Assembly: GCF_900455735.1 (NCBI RefSeq)
Contig: NZ_UAUI01000001.1
Location: 1,147,001 to 1,211,000 of the forward strand
DNA: 64,000 nucleotides
DNA from: Rhodococcus wratislaviensis
Lineage (GTDB): Bacteria; Actinomycetota; Actinomycetes; Mycobacteriales; Mycobacteriaceae
Direction: 5' to 3'
The position numbers and the translations under genes were made by a program. Every line of letters starts with the position of its first letter. The first letter of the stretch is position 1. Under the pieces are notes generated by a model. The model saw only the letters and a program-made list of their open reading frames with translations, was not told the DNA's origin and did no database searches. Of the stretch, positions 52,348-60,149 are shown piece by piece.

Positions 52348-53772
52348 CTACAGGGCCTTGAGTTCCTCGGTGACCTCGGCGACCGACTTCTTCGCGTCCC
52401 CGAACAGCATGGAGGTGGTGTCGGCGAAGAACAGCGGGTTGTCGATGCCGGCGAAGCCGGAGTTCATCGACCGCTTGAGCACGATCACCGACTTCGACTG
52501 ATCCACGTTCAGGATCGGCATCCCGTGAATCGGCGACGACGGATCGTTGCGGGCGGCGGGGTTGGTGACATCGTTCGCACCGATCACCAGGGTGACGTCG
52601 GTGCGGGCGAACTCGTCGTTGATGTCGTCCATTTCCTTCATCGCGTCGTACTCGACGTCGGCCTCGGCCAGCAGCACGTTCATGTGCCCGGGCATCCGGC
52701 CGGCGACCGGGTGGATGGCGTACTTGACCTCCACCCCCTTCGACTCGAGCAGCTTGGCCATGTCCTTGACCGCGTGCTGGGCCTGCGCGACGGCCAACCC
52801 GTACCCGGGGACCACGATCACCTGGTTGGCGTACGCCATCTGGATCGCCGCGTCCGCCGCCGAGGTGGACTTCGCCGTCTTGGCGGTGCCGTCCCCGACC
52901 GCCGCCGCGACGCCGCCGCCACCGAACCCGCCGGCCACGATCGCCGGGATGGACCGGTTCATCGCCTTCGCCATCAGGTTGGTCAGGATCGAACCCGACG
53001 CACCGACAATCATGCCGGCCACGATCATCGCCTGATTGTTCAAAGCCAGACCGGCGGCCGCCGCGGACAGACCGGTCAGCGCGTTGAGCAGGGAGATCAC
53101 CACGGGCATGTCGGCGCCGCCGATCGGCAGCACCACCATCAACCCGAGCACCGCCGCCAGCACCAGCACCCCCACGATCCACCACTGGCTGGTGGGTCCG
53201 GTCGGGTCGATCGCCTTGATCCCGATGATCACCGCGAGCGCGACGGCCCCGATCAGCAGCACCGCATTCAGGGGCTGCTGCAACCGGCCGATGCCGATCG
53301 GCCGGCCGGGCAGGGTTTCCTGCAGCTTCAAGAACGCGATCACCGAACCCCAGAACGAGATCGACCCGATGATCGCCGCGAACAGCGACGCGATGACGAT
53401 GTGCACCGTCGGCGACTCACCGTGCGCGAAGGCGGTGAACCCGTCCGAGTCGAGGAATTCGGCGTACGCGATCAGGGCGACGGTGCCGCCGCCGACCCCG
53501 TTGAACAGGGCCACCAGCTGCGGCATCGCGGTCATCTTCGTCCGCAACGCCGGCGGCACCCCCAACACCACACCGATCACCAGACCGGCGACGATCAGCA
53601 CCCAGTTGGAGGTGTCCCGGATCGCGATCAAAGTGGCGACCACCGCGACACCCATCCCGACCGCGGCGATCTGGTTGCCGCGGACCGCGGTCTTCGGGCC
53701 GGTCAGGCCCATCAGACCGTAGATGAACATCGCGAACGCCACGATGTACAAAACGTTGACCAAATACTCCAT
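52348..53772 (-). CDS. pntB: NAD(P) transhydrogenase beta subunit
   Basis: The 474-residue membrane protein has about nine helices, then the NADP(H)-binding domain with VIVVPGYGLAVAQAQHAVKDMAKLLESKGVEVKYAIHPVAGRMPGHMNVLLAEADV. The end is SGFAGIDNPLFFADTTSMLFGDAKKSV. GNQIAAVGMGVAVVATL and LPIGGADMPVVISLLNALTGLSAAAAG mark the membrane part. It drives hydride transfer from NADH to NADP+ using the proton gradient. The start overlaps the pntA2 stop by one base (TAATG). It is the last of the three-gene pnt operon. Confidence 0.95.
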   Translation of the reverse strand: MEYLVNVLYIVAFAMFIYGLMGLTGPKTAVRGNQIAAVGMGVAVVATLIAIRDTSNWVLIVAGLVIGVVLGVPPALRTKMTAMPQLVALFNGVGGGTVALIAYAEFLDSDGFTAFAHGESPTVHIVIASLFAAIIGSISFWGSVIAFLKLQETLPGRPIGIGRLQQPLNAVLLIGAVALAVIIGIKAIDPTGPTSQWWIVGVLVLAAVLGLMVVLPIGGADMPVVISLLNALTGLSAAAAGLALNNQAMIVAGMIVGASGSILTNLMAKAMNRSIPAIVAGGFGGGGVAAAVGDGTAKTAKSTSAADAAIQMAYANQVIVVPGYGLAVAQAQHAVKDMAKLLESKGVEVKYAIHPVAGRMPGHMNVLLAEADVEYDAMKEMDDINDEFARTDVTLVIGANDVTNPAARNDPSSPIHGMPILNVDQSKSVIVLKRSMNSGFAGIDNPLFFADTTSMLFGDAKKSVAEVTEELKAL

Positions 53773-54104
53773 TACTTGTCCCCACCCTTCTCAGCAGCAA
53801 CAGCGGCGGGGGCGGCGGGCTTGGACTTGAACATCGCCAGCATCCGGTCGGTGACCACGAAACCACCGACCACGTTGATCGTTCCGAACACCAGGGCCAC
53901 GAACAGGATCACCTGCAGACCCCACGGCGGGTCGTCGACCTTGCCGAGCACCACCAGCGCGCCGAGCACGACGATGCCGTGGATGGCGTTCGTGCCCGAC
54001 ATCAGCGGGGTGTGCAACGTGTTCGGGACCTTGGAGATCACCGCGAACCCCACGAACCCGGACAACACCAGGATCGCGATGTTCGCCAACAATTCGGTAT
54101 ACAT
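53772..54104 (-). CDS. pntAb: NAD(P) transhydrogenase subunit alpha part 2
   Basis: The 110-residue membrane protein has three or so helices: ELLANIAILVLSGFVGFAVISKVPNTLHTPLMSGTNAIHGIVVLGALVVLG and LQVILFVALVFGTINVVGGFVVTDRML. The HTPLMSGTNAIHGIV stretch is diagnostic of PntA2. It sits between the NAD-binding alpha-1 and the beta subunit. In E. coli alpha-1 and alpha-2 are fused; here, as in mycobacteria and Rhodospirillum, they are separate. The start abuts the alpha-1 stop. Confidence 0.93.
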   Translation of the reverse strand: MYTELLANIAILVLSGFVGFAVISKVPNTLHTPLMSGTNAIHGIVVLGALVVLGKVDDPPWGLQVILFVALVFGTINVVGGFVVTDRMLAMFKSKPAAPAAVAAEKGGDK

Positions 54105-55217
54105 CTAGGACACACCCTCCTCACGGGTGACGCAGGACGCGGCGAGGACCTCGTCCGAGAAATCGGGGGCCAGCGCCCCGTCGACGAGCATCAGCTCGAG
54201 CAGCGCGGAGATGTTCTTCGAGTACAGCTCCGAGGCGTGCTCGGGCATGCTCGCGGGCAGGTTCAGCGGCGAGCAGATCGTCACCCCGTGCTTGACCACG
54301 GTCTGACCGGGCTCGGTGAGCTCACAGTTACCGCCGGTCTCCCCGGCCAGGTCGACCACCACCGATCCCGGCTTCATACCCTCCACCGCGGCCGCGGTCA
54401 CCAACCGCGGTGCCGGACGGCCCGGCACCAGGGCGGTGGTGATGACCACGTCGAAGCCCTTGATCGCATCCTCGAGCGCCTGCTGCTGCTGCGCGCGTTC
54501 GGCCTCGGTCAGTTCGCGGGCGTAGCCGCCCTCACCGGCGGCGTCGATCCCCAGATCGAGCCACTGGGCACCGACCGAGCGGACCTGGTCGGCGACCTCC
54601 GGGCGCACGTCGTAGCCGGTGGCCCGGCCGCCGAGACGCTTCGCCGTGGCCAGGGCCTGCAGGCCGGCGACACCGACCCCGAGCACCAGCACCGTCGCCG
54701 GCTTGACGGTGCCCGCGGCGGTGGTGAGCATCGGGAAGAACCGGGTCGACTCCGACGCCGCGAGCAGCACCGACTTGTACCCGGACACGTTCGCCTGCGA
54801 CGACAACGCGTCCATCACCTGGGCGCGGGAGATCCGCGGGATCGCCTCGACCGCGAACGCCGCCACCCCGGCCGCCTTCAGCGCGGCGACCTGATTGTCC
54901 TGATTGCGGGGGGCGAGGAACCCGATCAGGGTCTGCCCGGCATGCAACCGGCCCACTTCCTCGTCCGACGGCGGCGCGACCTTGACGATCACGTCCGCCG
55001 ACCACGGGTCGGCGATCTTCGCCCCCGCCTCGGTGTACAACTCGTCCGGGATCAGCGCGCCCAACCCGGCACCCGACTCGACCACCACGTCGACGCCCTT
55101 GGCGATCAACGACGCCACGATCTTCGGCACCAACGCCACCCGACGCTCACCGTCGTTCGACTCCCGAACGACGCCGACCGTCGGGCGCGCAGTGGACGCG
55201 CTCTGCGATGTATCCAT
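54105..55217 (-). CDS. pntAa: NAD(P) transhydrogenase subunit alpha part 1
   Basis: The 370-residue soluble subunit has the alanine-dehydrogenase/PNT fold. PTVGVVRESNDGERRVALVPKIVASLIAKGVDVVVESGAG is at the N-terminus. The NAD site is ATVLVLGVGVAGLQALATAKRLGGRATGYDVRPEVADQV, and KPGSVVVDLAGETGGNCELTEPGQTVVKHGV follows. It binds NADH and passes the hydride to the beta subunit. ATG 55217 leads the operon; a perfect CRP-type box lies 199 bp upstream, nearer the divergent DUF488 gene. Confidence 0.95.
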   Translation of the reverse strand: MDTSQSASTARPTVGVVRESNDGERRVALVPKIVASLIAKGVDVVVESGAGLGALIPDELYTEAGAKIADPWSADVIVKVAPPSDEEVGRLHAGQTLIGFLAPRNQDNQVAALKAAGVAAFAVEAIPRISRAQVMDALSSQANVSGYKSVLLAASESTRFFPMLTTAAGTVKPATVLVLGVGVAGLQALATAKRLGGRATGYDVRPEVADQVRSVGAQWLDLGIDAAGEGGYARELTEAERAQQQQALEDAIKGFDVVITTALVPGRPAPRLVTAAAVEGMKPGSVVVDLAGETGGNCELTEPGQTVVKHGVTICSPLNLPASMPEHASELYSKNISALLELMLVDGALAPDFSDEVLAASCVTREEGVS

Positions 55218-55415
55218 GTATCGACTTCCTGCGGTAGATGGTGTGTGTGCCGCGACGAGCGGCGATCAACCGATGATGAGCGGAAATATTTCCCCCGACT
55301 CGACTGAGTTAGCTGATAGTAGCCAGAGAACGCGTGACGTAGGGAACAGAGAAGTCCGTGGGTAGGCGTCTGAATCGAGTCCGAACAGTCGTTCTCACAG
55401 ATGTTTCTGCTCGTT

Positions 55416-55431
55416 TGTGAACCCGGTCACA
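55416..55431. promoter_or_regulatory. Perfect CRP/GlxR box between pnt operon and DUF488 gene
   Basis: TGTGA-ACCCGG-TCACA fits the CRP/GlxR consensus TGTGA-N6-TCACA at every specified base. It lies 56 bp upstream of the DUF488 ATG and 199 bp upstream of pntAa. Binding by a cAMP receptor protein is inferred. Confidence 0.75.
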
Positions 55432-55486
55432 GGGTGTTTGGTCGTAGTCTGACGGTAGACAGCCGCAAGGAAGCGGAGGTTCGGCC

Positions 55487-55888
55487 ATGAGCACACCGAA
55501 GGAACGGAGCGCGGAGGACGTCACCGCGGATCCGCCGGTCGTCGTCGAGCGGGTCTACGACCATCCGACCGAGGGCGACGGGCTGCGCCTGTTCGTGGAC
55601 CGGCTCTGGCCGCGGGGGCTCCGCAAGGACGCGTTCCATTTCGACGACTGGGCCAAGGACCTCGCTCCGTCGACGGAGTTGCGTCACTGGTACTCGCACG
55701 ACGTCGCCGCGTTCAGCGAGTTCCGCGAGCGGTACGTTCACGAGCTCGATTCGCCGACCGGCCGCAAGGCGGTCGCGCGGGTGCAGGAACTCGCGCAGGG
55801 GCGGCCGATCGTTCTCCTCACCGCGACGAAGGATGTCAGTCACAGTCACGCCGAGGTGCTTGCCGAGTACATGCTGGATCGGTTGTGA
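55487..55888 (+). CDS. DUF488-family protein
   Basis: The 133-residue protein has the DUF488 pattern: ERVYDHPTEGDGLRLFVDRLWPRGLRKDAFHFDDWAKDLAPSTELRHWYSHDVAAFSEFRERYVHEL, with RPIVLLTATKDVSHSHAEVLAEYM at the end. The RLWPRG motif and the C-terminal His-rich HSHAE are conserved in the family, which has no proven activity. ATG 55487 follows GCGGAGG. Its stop overlaps the start of a zinc-ribbon gene as GTGA. A perfect CRP box is upstream. Confidence 0.88.
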   Translation: MSTPKERSAEDVTADPPVVVERVYDHPTEGDGLRLFVDRLWPRGLRKDAFHFDDWAKDLAPSTELRHWYSHDVAAFSEFRERYVHELDSPTGRKAVARVQELAQGRPIVLLTATKDVSHSHAEVLAEYMLDRL

Positions 55889-56049
55889 CCACCCACCGCG
55901 ACGACGCCGCGCCCCTCACCGGACCGGGCGACGACCTCGGCGGCGACCCCGTGTGCTGGCTCGACCGCGTGTGCCCCGACTGCGGGTCGTTCCTCACCGA
56001 CCGCACCGCGGGCACCTGCCCGCGCTGCGGGGCGGCGCGGGACAGGTGA
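55885..56049 (+). CDS. Small zinc-ribbon protein, 54 residues
   Basis: The 54-residue protein starts at GTG 55885, overlapping the DUF488 stop by four bases (GTGA). It reads MTTHRDDAAPLTGPGDDLGG and then a zinc ribbon: VCPDCG (C34/C37 approximately) and TCPRCG, two CxxC knuckles separated by 11 residues. This is a typical structural Zn finger. I do not know its function. Coupling with DUF488 and compact reading frame support a real gene. It could bind nucleic acid or a partner protein, but nothing specific can be said. Confidence 0.75.
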   Translation: MTTHRDDAAPLTGPGDDLGGDPVCWLDRVCPDCGSFLTDRTAGTCPRCGAARDR

Positions 56050-56060
56050 CGTGCGGGAAT

Positions 56061-57602
56061 TCAGCCGGCGTTCAGGTACCGGGCACGGAGTTTGTGCTTG
56101 ACGAGTTTGCCCGTGGGTGTGCGCGGCAGGTCGTCGGAGAAGTCGATGCTGCGCGGCGCCTTGAAGTGACTGACCCGGTCGCGCACGTAGTCGAGTAGTT
56201 CGCGGGCGACGGCATCGGACGGCTCCACGCCGTCGACGAGTTGCACGACCGCTTTGACCTGTTCACCCATCTCCTCGTCGGGCACGCCGATCACCGCGAC
56301 GTCGAACACCTTGGGATGCATGGTGAGAACGTTCTCCGACTCCTGCGGGTAGATGTTCACCCCACCCGAGATGATCATGAACGCGGCGCGGTCGGTGAGG
56401 TAGAGGAAGCGGTCGGCGTCGATGTATCCGATGTCGCCGCTCGTGGTCCACGTCGGATGGTCGGGGTGCGTCGCGGATTCGGTCTTGGCCGGGTCGTTGT
56501 GATATTCGAACGGCCGTTCCTCCCTCTCCCAGTAGACGGTTCCGATGTCACCGGTGGGTACGTCCACACCCTCGTCGTCGCAGATGTGCACGATGCCCAT
56601 GACCCCGTCGTGACCGACCGATCCCGGCTTCGCGAGCGCCTGGGCGCTGTCGATGAACGTGGCACCGGCGCCCTCCGTGGACGCGTAGTACTCGTGGATC
56701 ACCGGGCCCCACCATTCGATCATCGAACGCTTCACGTCGGGCGGGCACGGCGCCGCCGCGTGGATGGCCACCTTCAGACTCGACACGTCGAACTTGTCGC
56801 GAACGTCCTTCGGCAGCTTGAGCATCCGGACGAACATCGTCGGAACCCACTGGCTGTGGGTCACCCGGTACTCCTCGATGAGCCGCAGCGATTCCTCGGC
56901 GTCGAAGCGGTCCATCAGGACGATCGTGCCGCCGACGGAGGTGATGGTGCCGCAGAAGCGCAGCGGCGCTGCGTGATACAGGGGTGCGGGGCACAGATAG
57001 ACGGTGTCGGAATCGAATCCGTACATCGGGGCGAACACGGCGGTGTACGGATCCATCGTGGTGTCCACCTCGCCCTCGGGGAGCGAGGGTTTGATCCCCT
57101 TGGGTCTGCCGGTGGTGCCCGACGAGTACAGCATGTCCTGCCCGCGGGGCTGCGAATCGAGCGGTTCGGCGGTCTGCGCCGCCACGGCGTCCTCGTAGCT
57201 GTCGAATCCGTCGAGTTCGCCGCCGTACACGAGACGGTGGCGGACGTGGGGAAGCTGATTCGGGTCGCGCGGCACGGCGCCGCCGGCGTCGGCGGACACG
57301 ATCAGCACCTCGGCCCCGCAGTCGTCCACGACGTAGCCGGCTTCCTCCGGGGTGAGGTGCCAGTTCACCACGGTGATGTACAGCCCGGATCGCAGGGCCG
57401 CCCAGTACACCTCGAGGACCCGGAGGTCGTTGCTCGACACGAGCGCCAGATGGTCGCCGACGGTCAGGCCGAGCGAGCGCAGGTGCCGTGCGAGGCGGGT
57501 GGACCGCTCGTCCAGCTCCCGGTAGGTCAGCTGCTCCCCCGCCGCGGGACGAATGACAGCGGGCTTGTCCGGGGTGGTCGCCACGAAGTTTCCAGGGAAC
57601 AT
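56061..57602 (-). CDS. Acyl-CoA synthetase (FadD-like, ANL superfamily)
   Basis: The 513-residue ligase starts at ATG 57602 after AAAGGAG: MFPGNFVATTPDKPAVIRPAAGEQLTYRELDE. It has the phosphate motif DMLYSSGTTGRPKGIKPSLP, EYYASTEGAG, TSGDIGYIDADRFLYLTDRAAFMIISGGVNIYPQE (A8) and the catalytic lysine in TPTGKLVKHKL. The VVDDCGAEVLIVSAD and MISGGVNIYPQE pattern resembles FadD13/FadD17-type enzymes. It activates a fatty or cyclic acid. It converges on the zinc-ribbon gene with an 11-bp gap, and is divergent from the MDMPI gene. The substrate is unknown. Confidence 0.88.
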   Translation of the reverse strand: MFPGNFVATTPDKPAVIRPAAGEQLTYRELDERSTRLARHLRSLGLTVGDHLALVSSNDLRVLEVYWAALRSGLYITVVNWHLTPEEAGYVVDDCGAEVLIVSADAGGAVPRDPNQLPHVRHRLVYGGELDGFDSYEDAVAAQTAEPLDSQPRGQDMLYSSGTTGRPKGIKPSLPEGEVDTTMDPYTAVFAPMYGFDSDTVYLCPAPLYHAAPLRFCGTITSVGGTIVLMDRFDAEESLRLIEEYRVTHSQWVPTMFVRMLKLPKDVRDKFDVSSLKVAIHAAAPCPPDVKRSMIEWWGPVIHEYYASTEGAGATFIDSAQALAKPGSVGHDGVMGIVHICDDEGVDVPTGDIGTVYWEREERPFEYHNDPAKTESATHPDHPTWTTSGDIGYIDADRFLYLTDRAAFMIISGGVNIYPQESENVLTMHPKVFDVAVIGVPDEEMGEQVKAVVQLVDGVEPSDAVARELLDYVRDRVSHFKAPRSIDFSDDLPRTPTGKLVKHKLRARYLNAG

Positions 57603-57769
57603 CCGCACTCCTTTTGTTAATGGAGATTCTCACCATCGGTCTACCACACCGAACCCGGGACGGGGAGGCCTTCGACGCCGTCACCGGCGCATTCGTCCGC
57701 CCGCGGCGAAAACGCTCGGACGCCCCGGCAGGAGGTCCTAGAGTTGAGGCAAAAGGAGGCGTCCGACCC

Positions 57770-58588
57770 GTGAATGCCCTGCAGAAGGAACCGATCCTCG
57801 ACGCACTGTTCGAGGAATGGGACGTACTCGACGAGGTGCTGTCCTCGTTGTCCGGCGACACATGGTTCACACCCACCGCGCTGCCCGGGTGGACCGTCCA
57901 CGACGTGACCGCGCATCTCATCGGCACCGAGTCACTCCTTGCCGGAATCTCCGCACCACACACCAGCATCGACGTCCGCGGCCTCGCACACGTGCGCAAC
58001 GAGATCGGTGCATTCAACGAGGAGTGGGTCGAGGGACTGCGCGGGTGCTCCGGCCCCGAGATGCTCGAACGTTTCCGGGCGATCGTCGCCCGGAGGCGGT
58101 CGGAGCTGAGCGAGATGACCGACGAGGCATTCGAGGCCGAGACCACCACGCCGGTCGGTCCGGCGCCCTATCTCCGGTTCATGCGCATCCGCGTGTTCGA
58201 CTGCTGGATGCACGAGCTCGACCTGCGCGACGCACTCGCATTGCCCGGCGACGAGGGCGGCCTGCGTGGGGAGACGGCGTTCGAGGAGATCGCGGGCGCT
58301 GTCGCGTTCCTCGTCGGCAAGCGCGGCAAGGCCCCGGACGGGTCCAGGATCACCCTGGCGCTGACGGGACCGCTCGCGCGGAACATTCACATCGCCGTCG
58401 ACGGCAGGGCCGCGGTGGTCGACGAACTGCCGTCCGAGGCCACCACGACCGTGACTCTCGACTCCCGGCTGTTCACCCGGTTGGCGGGCGGCCGGACGAC
58501 GGCGGCGGATCACCGCGACGAGATCTCGCTGAGCGGGGACGCCGCCGTGGGCAAGAGGATCGTCGACAACCTCGCGTTCACGATCTGA
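57770..58588 (+). CDS. MDMPI-domain (maleylpyruvate isomerase N-terminal) protein
   Basis: The 272-residue protein starts at GTG 57770 after AAAAGGAGG. It has the DinB-like MDMPI fold: DVLDEVLSSLSGDTWFTPTALPGWTVHDVTAHLIGTESLLAG with the H of DVTAHL, and MRIRVFDCWMHELDLRDAL supplying the next metal His. The C-terminal half (VAVDG...TTVTLDSRLFTRLAGGR) is the sterol-carrier-like wing of TIGR03083. Such proteins probably bind mycothiol and a metal and may be transferases. It is 5 bp ahead of the S51 peptidase gene, so they form an operon. The substrate is unknown. Confidence 0.83.
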   Translation: MNALQKEPILDALFEEWDVLDEVLSSLSGDTWFTPTALPGWTVHDVTAHLIGTESLLAGISAPHTSIDVRGLAHVRNEIGAFNEEWVEGLRGCSGPEMLERFRAIVARRRSELSEMTDEAFEAETTTPVGPAPYLRFMRIRVFDCWMHELDLRDALALPGDEGGLRGETAFEEIAGAVAFLVGKRGKAPDGSRITLALTGPLARNIHIAVDGRAAVVDELPSEATTTVTLDSRLFTRLAGGRTTAADHRDEISLSGDAAVGKRIVDNLAFTI

Positions 58589-58593
58589 CCGCG

Positions 58594-59277
58594 GTGCGCC
58601 TGTTCCTGTCCTCGTATCGGTTCGGTGCGGATCCCGCGCGGCTGCTGTCACTCGTCGGCAGGCCTGGGCGCGTCGGGGTGATCGCCGCGGCCGCGGACGC
58701 GTGGCCGCGGACGGCGCGGACATCCGCGGTCGTGAGTGACGTGATGCCGCTGACGCGGCTGGGCTTCACCCCGGAGGAGGTGGATCTGCGCGACTACATC
58801 GGCAGCGACGGGCACGCGCGGTCCGCCGCGCTGAAGGAGCGGCTGGACGGCTTCGGCATGCTGTGGGTGCGCGGCGGGAACACGTTCGTGTTGCGCGCGC
58901 AGATGGCCCGGAGTGGGGCGGACCGGGTGATCCCGGAACTACTGCGGAGCGATTCGCTGGTGTACGCCGGTTACAGCGCGGGCGCGTGTGTGATGACTCC
59001 GACGCTGCACGGTCTCGACTCCTCCGATGACCCGGCGGAGGTGGTCGCAACCTGCGGCATGGAGCCGCTCTGGGACGGCCTGGGCGTGGTGGGCTTCGCG
59101 ATCGTGCCGCATCACCCGCCTGCGGAGCTTCCAGGGGCCGAAGACGCCGTGCCCTTGGAGGACGCGGCCGCCGTTCGGCGCACTGTCAACGCTTTGAGGC
59201 TCGCCGGCGTCGAGTACCGCACCTTGACGGACGATCAGGCGATCGTCGTGAACGGGGATCGAACCGAACTCGTGTGA
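58594..59277 (+). CDS. Peptidase S51 (peptidase E/cyanophycinase-like)
   Basis: The 227-residue protein has the S51 fold: VGVIAAAADAWPRTART, FGMLWVRGGNTFVLRAQM, and the nucleophile elbow VYAGYSAGACVMTPTLHG with S128. The IVPHHPP segment near 172 supplies the histidine. Peptidase E cleaves Asp-X dipeptides, while close relatives have other uses, so specificity is uncertain. The start is GTG 58594, 5 bp after the MDMPI stop. It converges with the hypothetical gene at 59307-59636. Confidence 0.86.
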   Translation: MRLFLSSYRFGADPARLLSLVGRPGRVGVIAAAADAWPRTARTSAVVSDVMPLTRLGFTPEEVDLRDYIGSDGHARSAALKERLDGFGMLWVRGGNTFVLRAQMARSGADRVIPELLRSDSLVYAGYSAGACVMTPTLHGLDSSDDPAEVVATCGMEPLWDGLGVVGFAIVPHHPPAELPGAEDAVPLEDAAAVRRTVNALRLAGVEYRTLTDDQAIVVNGDRTELV

Positions 59278-59306
59278 CGACGGCGAGCCCTGCGGCGGGA
59301 AGGCCT

Positions 59307-59636
59307 TCAGCCGAAGACGGCGACCGGCACGGACGGAGCGAACGGGGCGACGCGATCGAGTGCGGCCCAGGTGACCTCGCAGCGCTTGGCGGTGACTTCG
59401 TCCGCGTCGGCGAGGAGCGTGTTCAGGAGGGTCTTCGGGTCCAGGCGCCATTCCTGCACCATGGACCGAACTTCCTCGTTGGTGAACAACCCCGAACCGG
59501 CCAGTGCGAAGATCCATTCGTCGAACTCGCCACGGTGGATCTGTTCGATGGAATCGTAGTCGATGCCACCGTCGAGGAACTCGTACGAGAACATCGCGGA
59601 GATGTAGCTGCTGGGATCTCGGTGGAGTGCATTCAT
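59307..59636 (-). CDS. Hypothetical acidic protein, 109 residues
   Basis: I do not recognise this protein. From ATG 59636 (ribosome site GGAAGGA) it reads MNALHRDPSSYISAMFSYEF, then LDGGIDYDSIEQIHRGEFDEWIFALAGSGLFTNEEVRSMVQEW and KRCEVTWAALDRVAPFAP. It is soluble, helical and acidic with no known motif, signal or membrane helix. It is transcribed away from the 0.5-kb control region before the GlcD-type oxidase, so it may share regulation with that gene. It is probably a real gene because ribosome site, start and length are coherent. Confidence 0.6.
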   Translation of the reverse strand: MNALHRDPSSYISAMFSYEFLDGGIDYDSIEQIHRGEFDEWIFALAGSGLFTNEEVRSMVQEWRLDPKTLLNTLLADADEVTAKRCEVTWAALDRVAPFAPSVPVAVFG

Positions 59637-59819
59637 CGGTGCGGGTCCTTCCAGGGTCGGTGCGGCAAAACCCGGCCCCAACCGTGTTCTAGCTCACTTT
59701 TCGTGAGAATCTCCGTTTGGGTGTAACGCCTCGCCGGTGTTTGACGATGCAAGACGCTAACCCGTAGAAGTGAGTTTTTGCATTGCCTGGTCGATACGAT
59801 CCGGTAACGGAGTGACGAA

Positions 59820-59835
59820 TGTGACCTGTGTTACA
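59820..59835. promoter_or_regulatory. CRP/GlxR-like box upstream of the GlcD-type oxidase
   Basis: TGTGA-CCTGTG-TTACA matches TGTGA-N6-TCACA except at one base. It lies 315 bp before the GlcD-type start and 184 bp before the divergent gene. The consensus match is direct; function is inferred. Confidence 0.5.
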
Positions 59836-60066
59836 CCCGATTCGTCCGGTTCCATGCGGTCAACGGGGCGCCCCTACCTGCATTTTCTCCTCCGGACCCG
59901 GTTGCATACCCCATCACCGGGACCCCGGAAAAAATTCACCCCCCTGATCCCACATCGTGAGACTCCTACGCGTAAGTAACTAACAGATGGACTATTGGGG
60001 TCTCGCTTCCAGGCCGAACGTCCAGGTTGGAGCGATATCCGAACAATCGGGTCGGAATCGGTTCAG

Positions 60067-60082
60067 TTGGACGTCTGACCAA
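60067..60082. promoter_or_regulatory. Operator-like inverted repeat before the GlcD-type gene
   Basis: TTGGAC-GTCT-GACCAA is a 16-bp inverted repeat with one mismatch per arm. It lies 68 bp before the oxidase start. It resembles GntR/FadR/LldR-class operators. The regulator is not encoded nearby. Confidence 0.45.
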
Positions 60083-60149
60083 TTCGAGGACACCCGTGGC
60101 CCGCTGGGTTACCGTCGGGGCCTCCGACACCCGCATTTCAGGAGTCACG

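Larger units (their letters stand above)
59637..60149. other. 513-bp intergenic control region
   Basis: This is the longest gap without a gene. I see no credible coding frame in it. It holds an ATGCAA/TTGCAT inverted pair (59747-59752, 59778-59783), a CRP-like box (59820-59835), a palindromic TACGCGTA near 59968, and a TTGGAC-GTCT-GACCAA operator-like repeat (60067-60082). It separates the divergent hypothetical gene (59636) and the oxidase (60150). Confidence 0.7.

Noticed and set aside
59770..59979. A 69-codon plus-strand frame in the control region before the GlcD gene
   Set aside because: No ribosome site, no family pattern, and it crosses the CRP-like box; regulatory DNA is the better reading.
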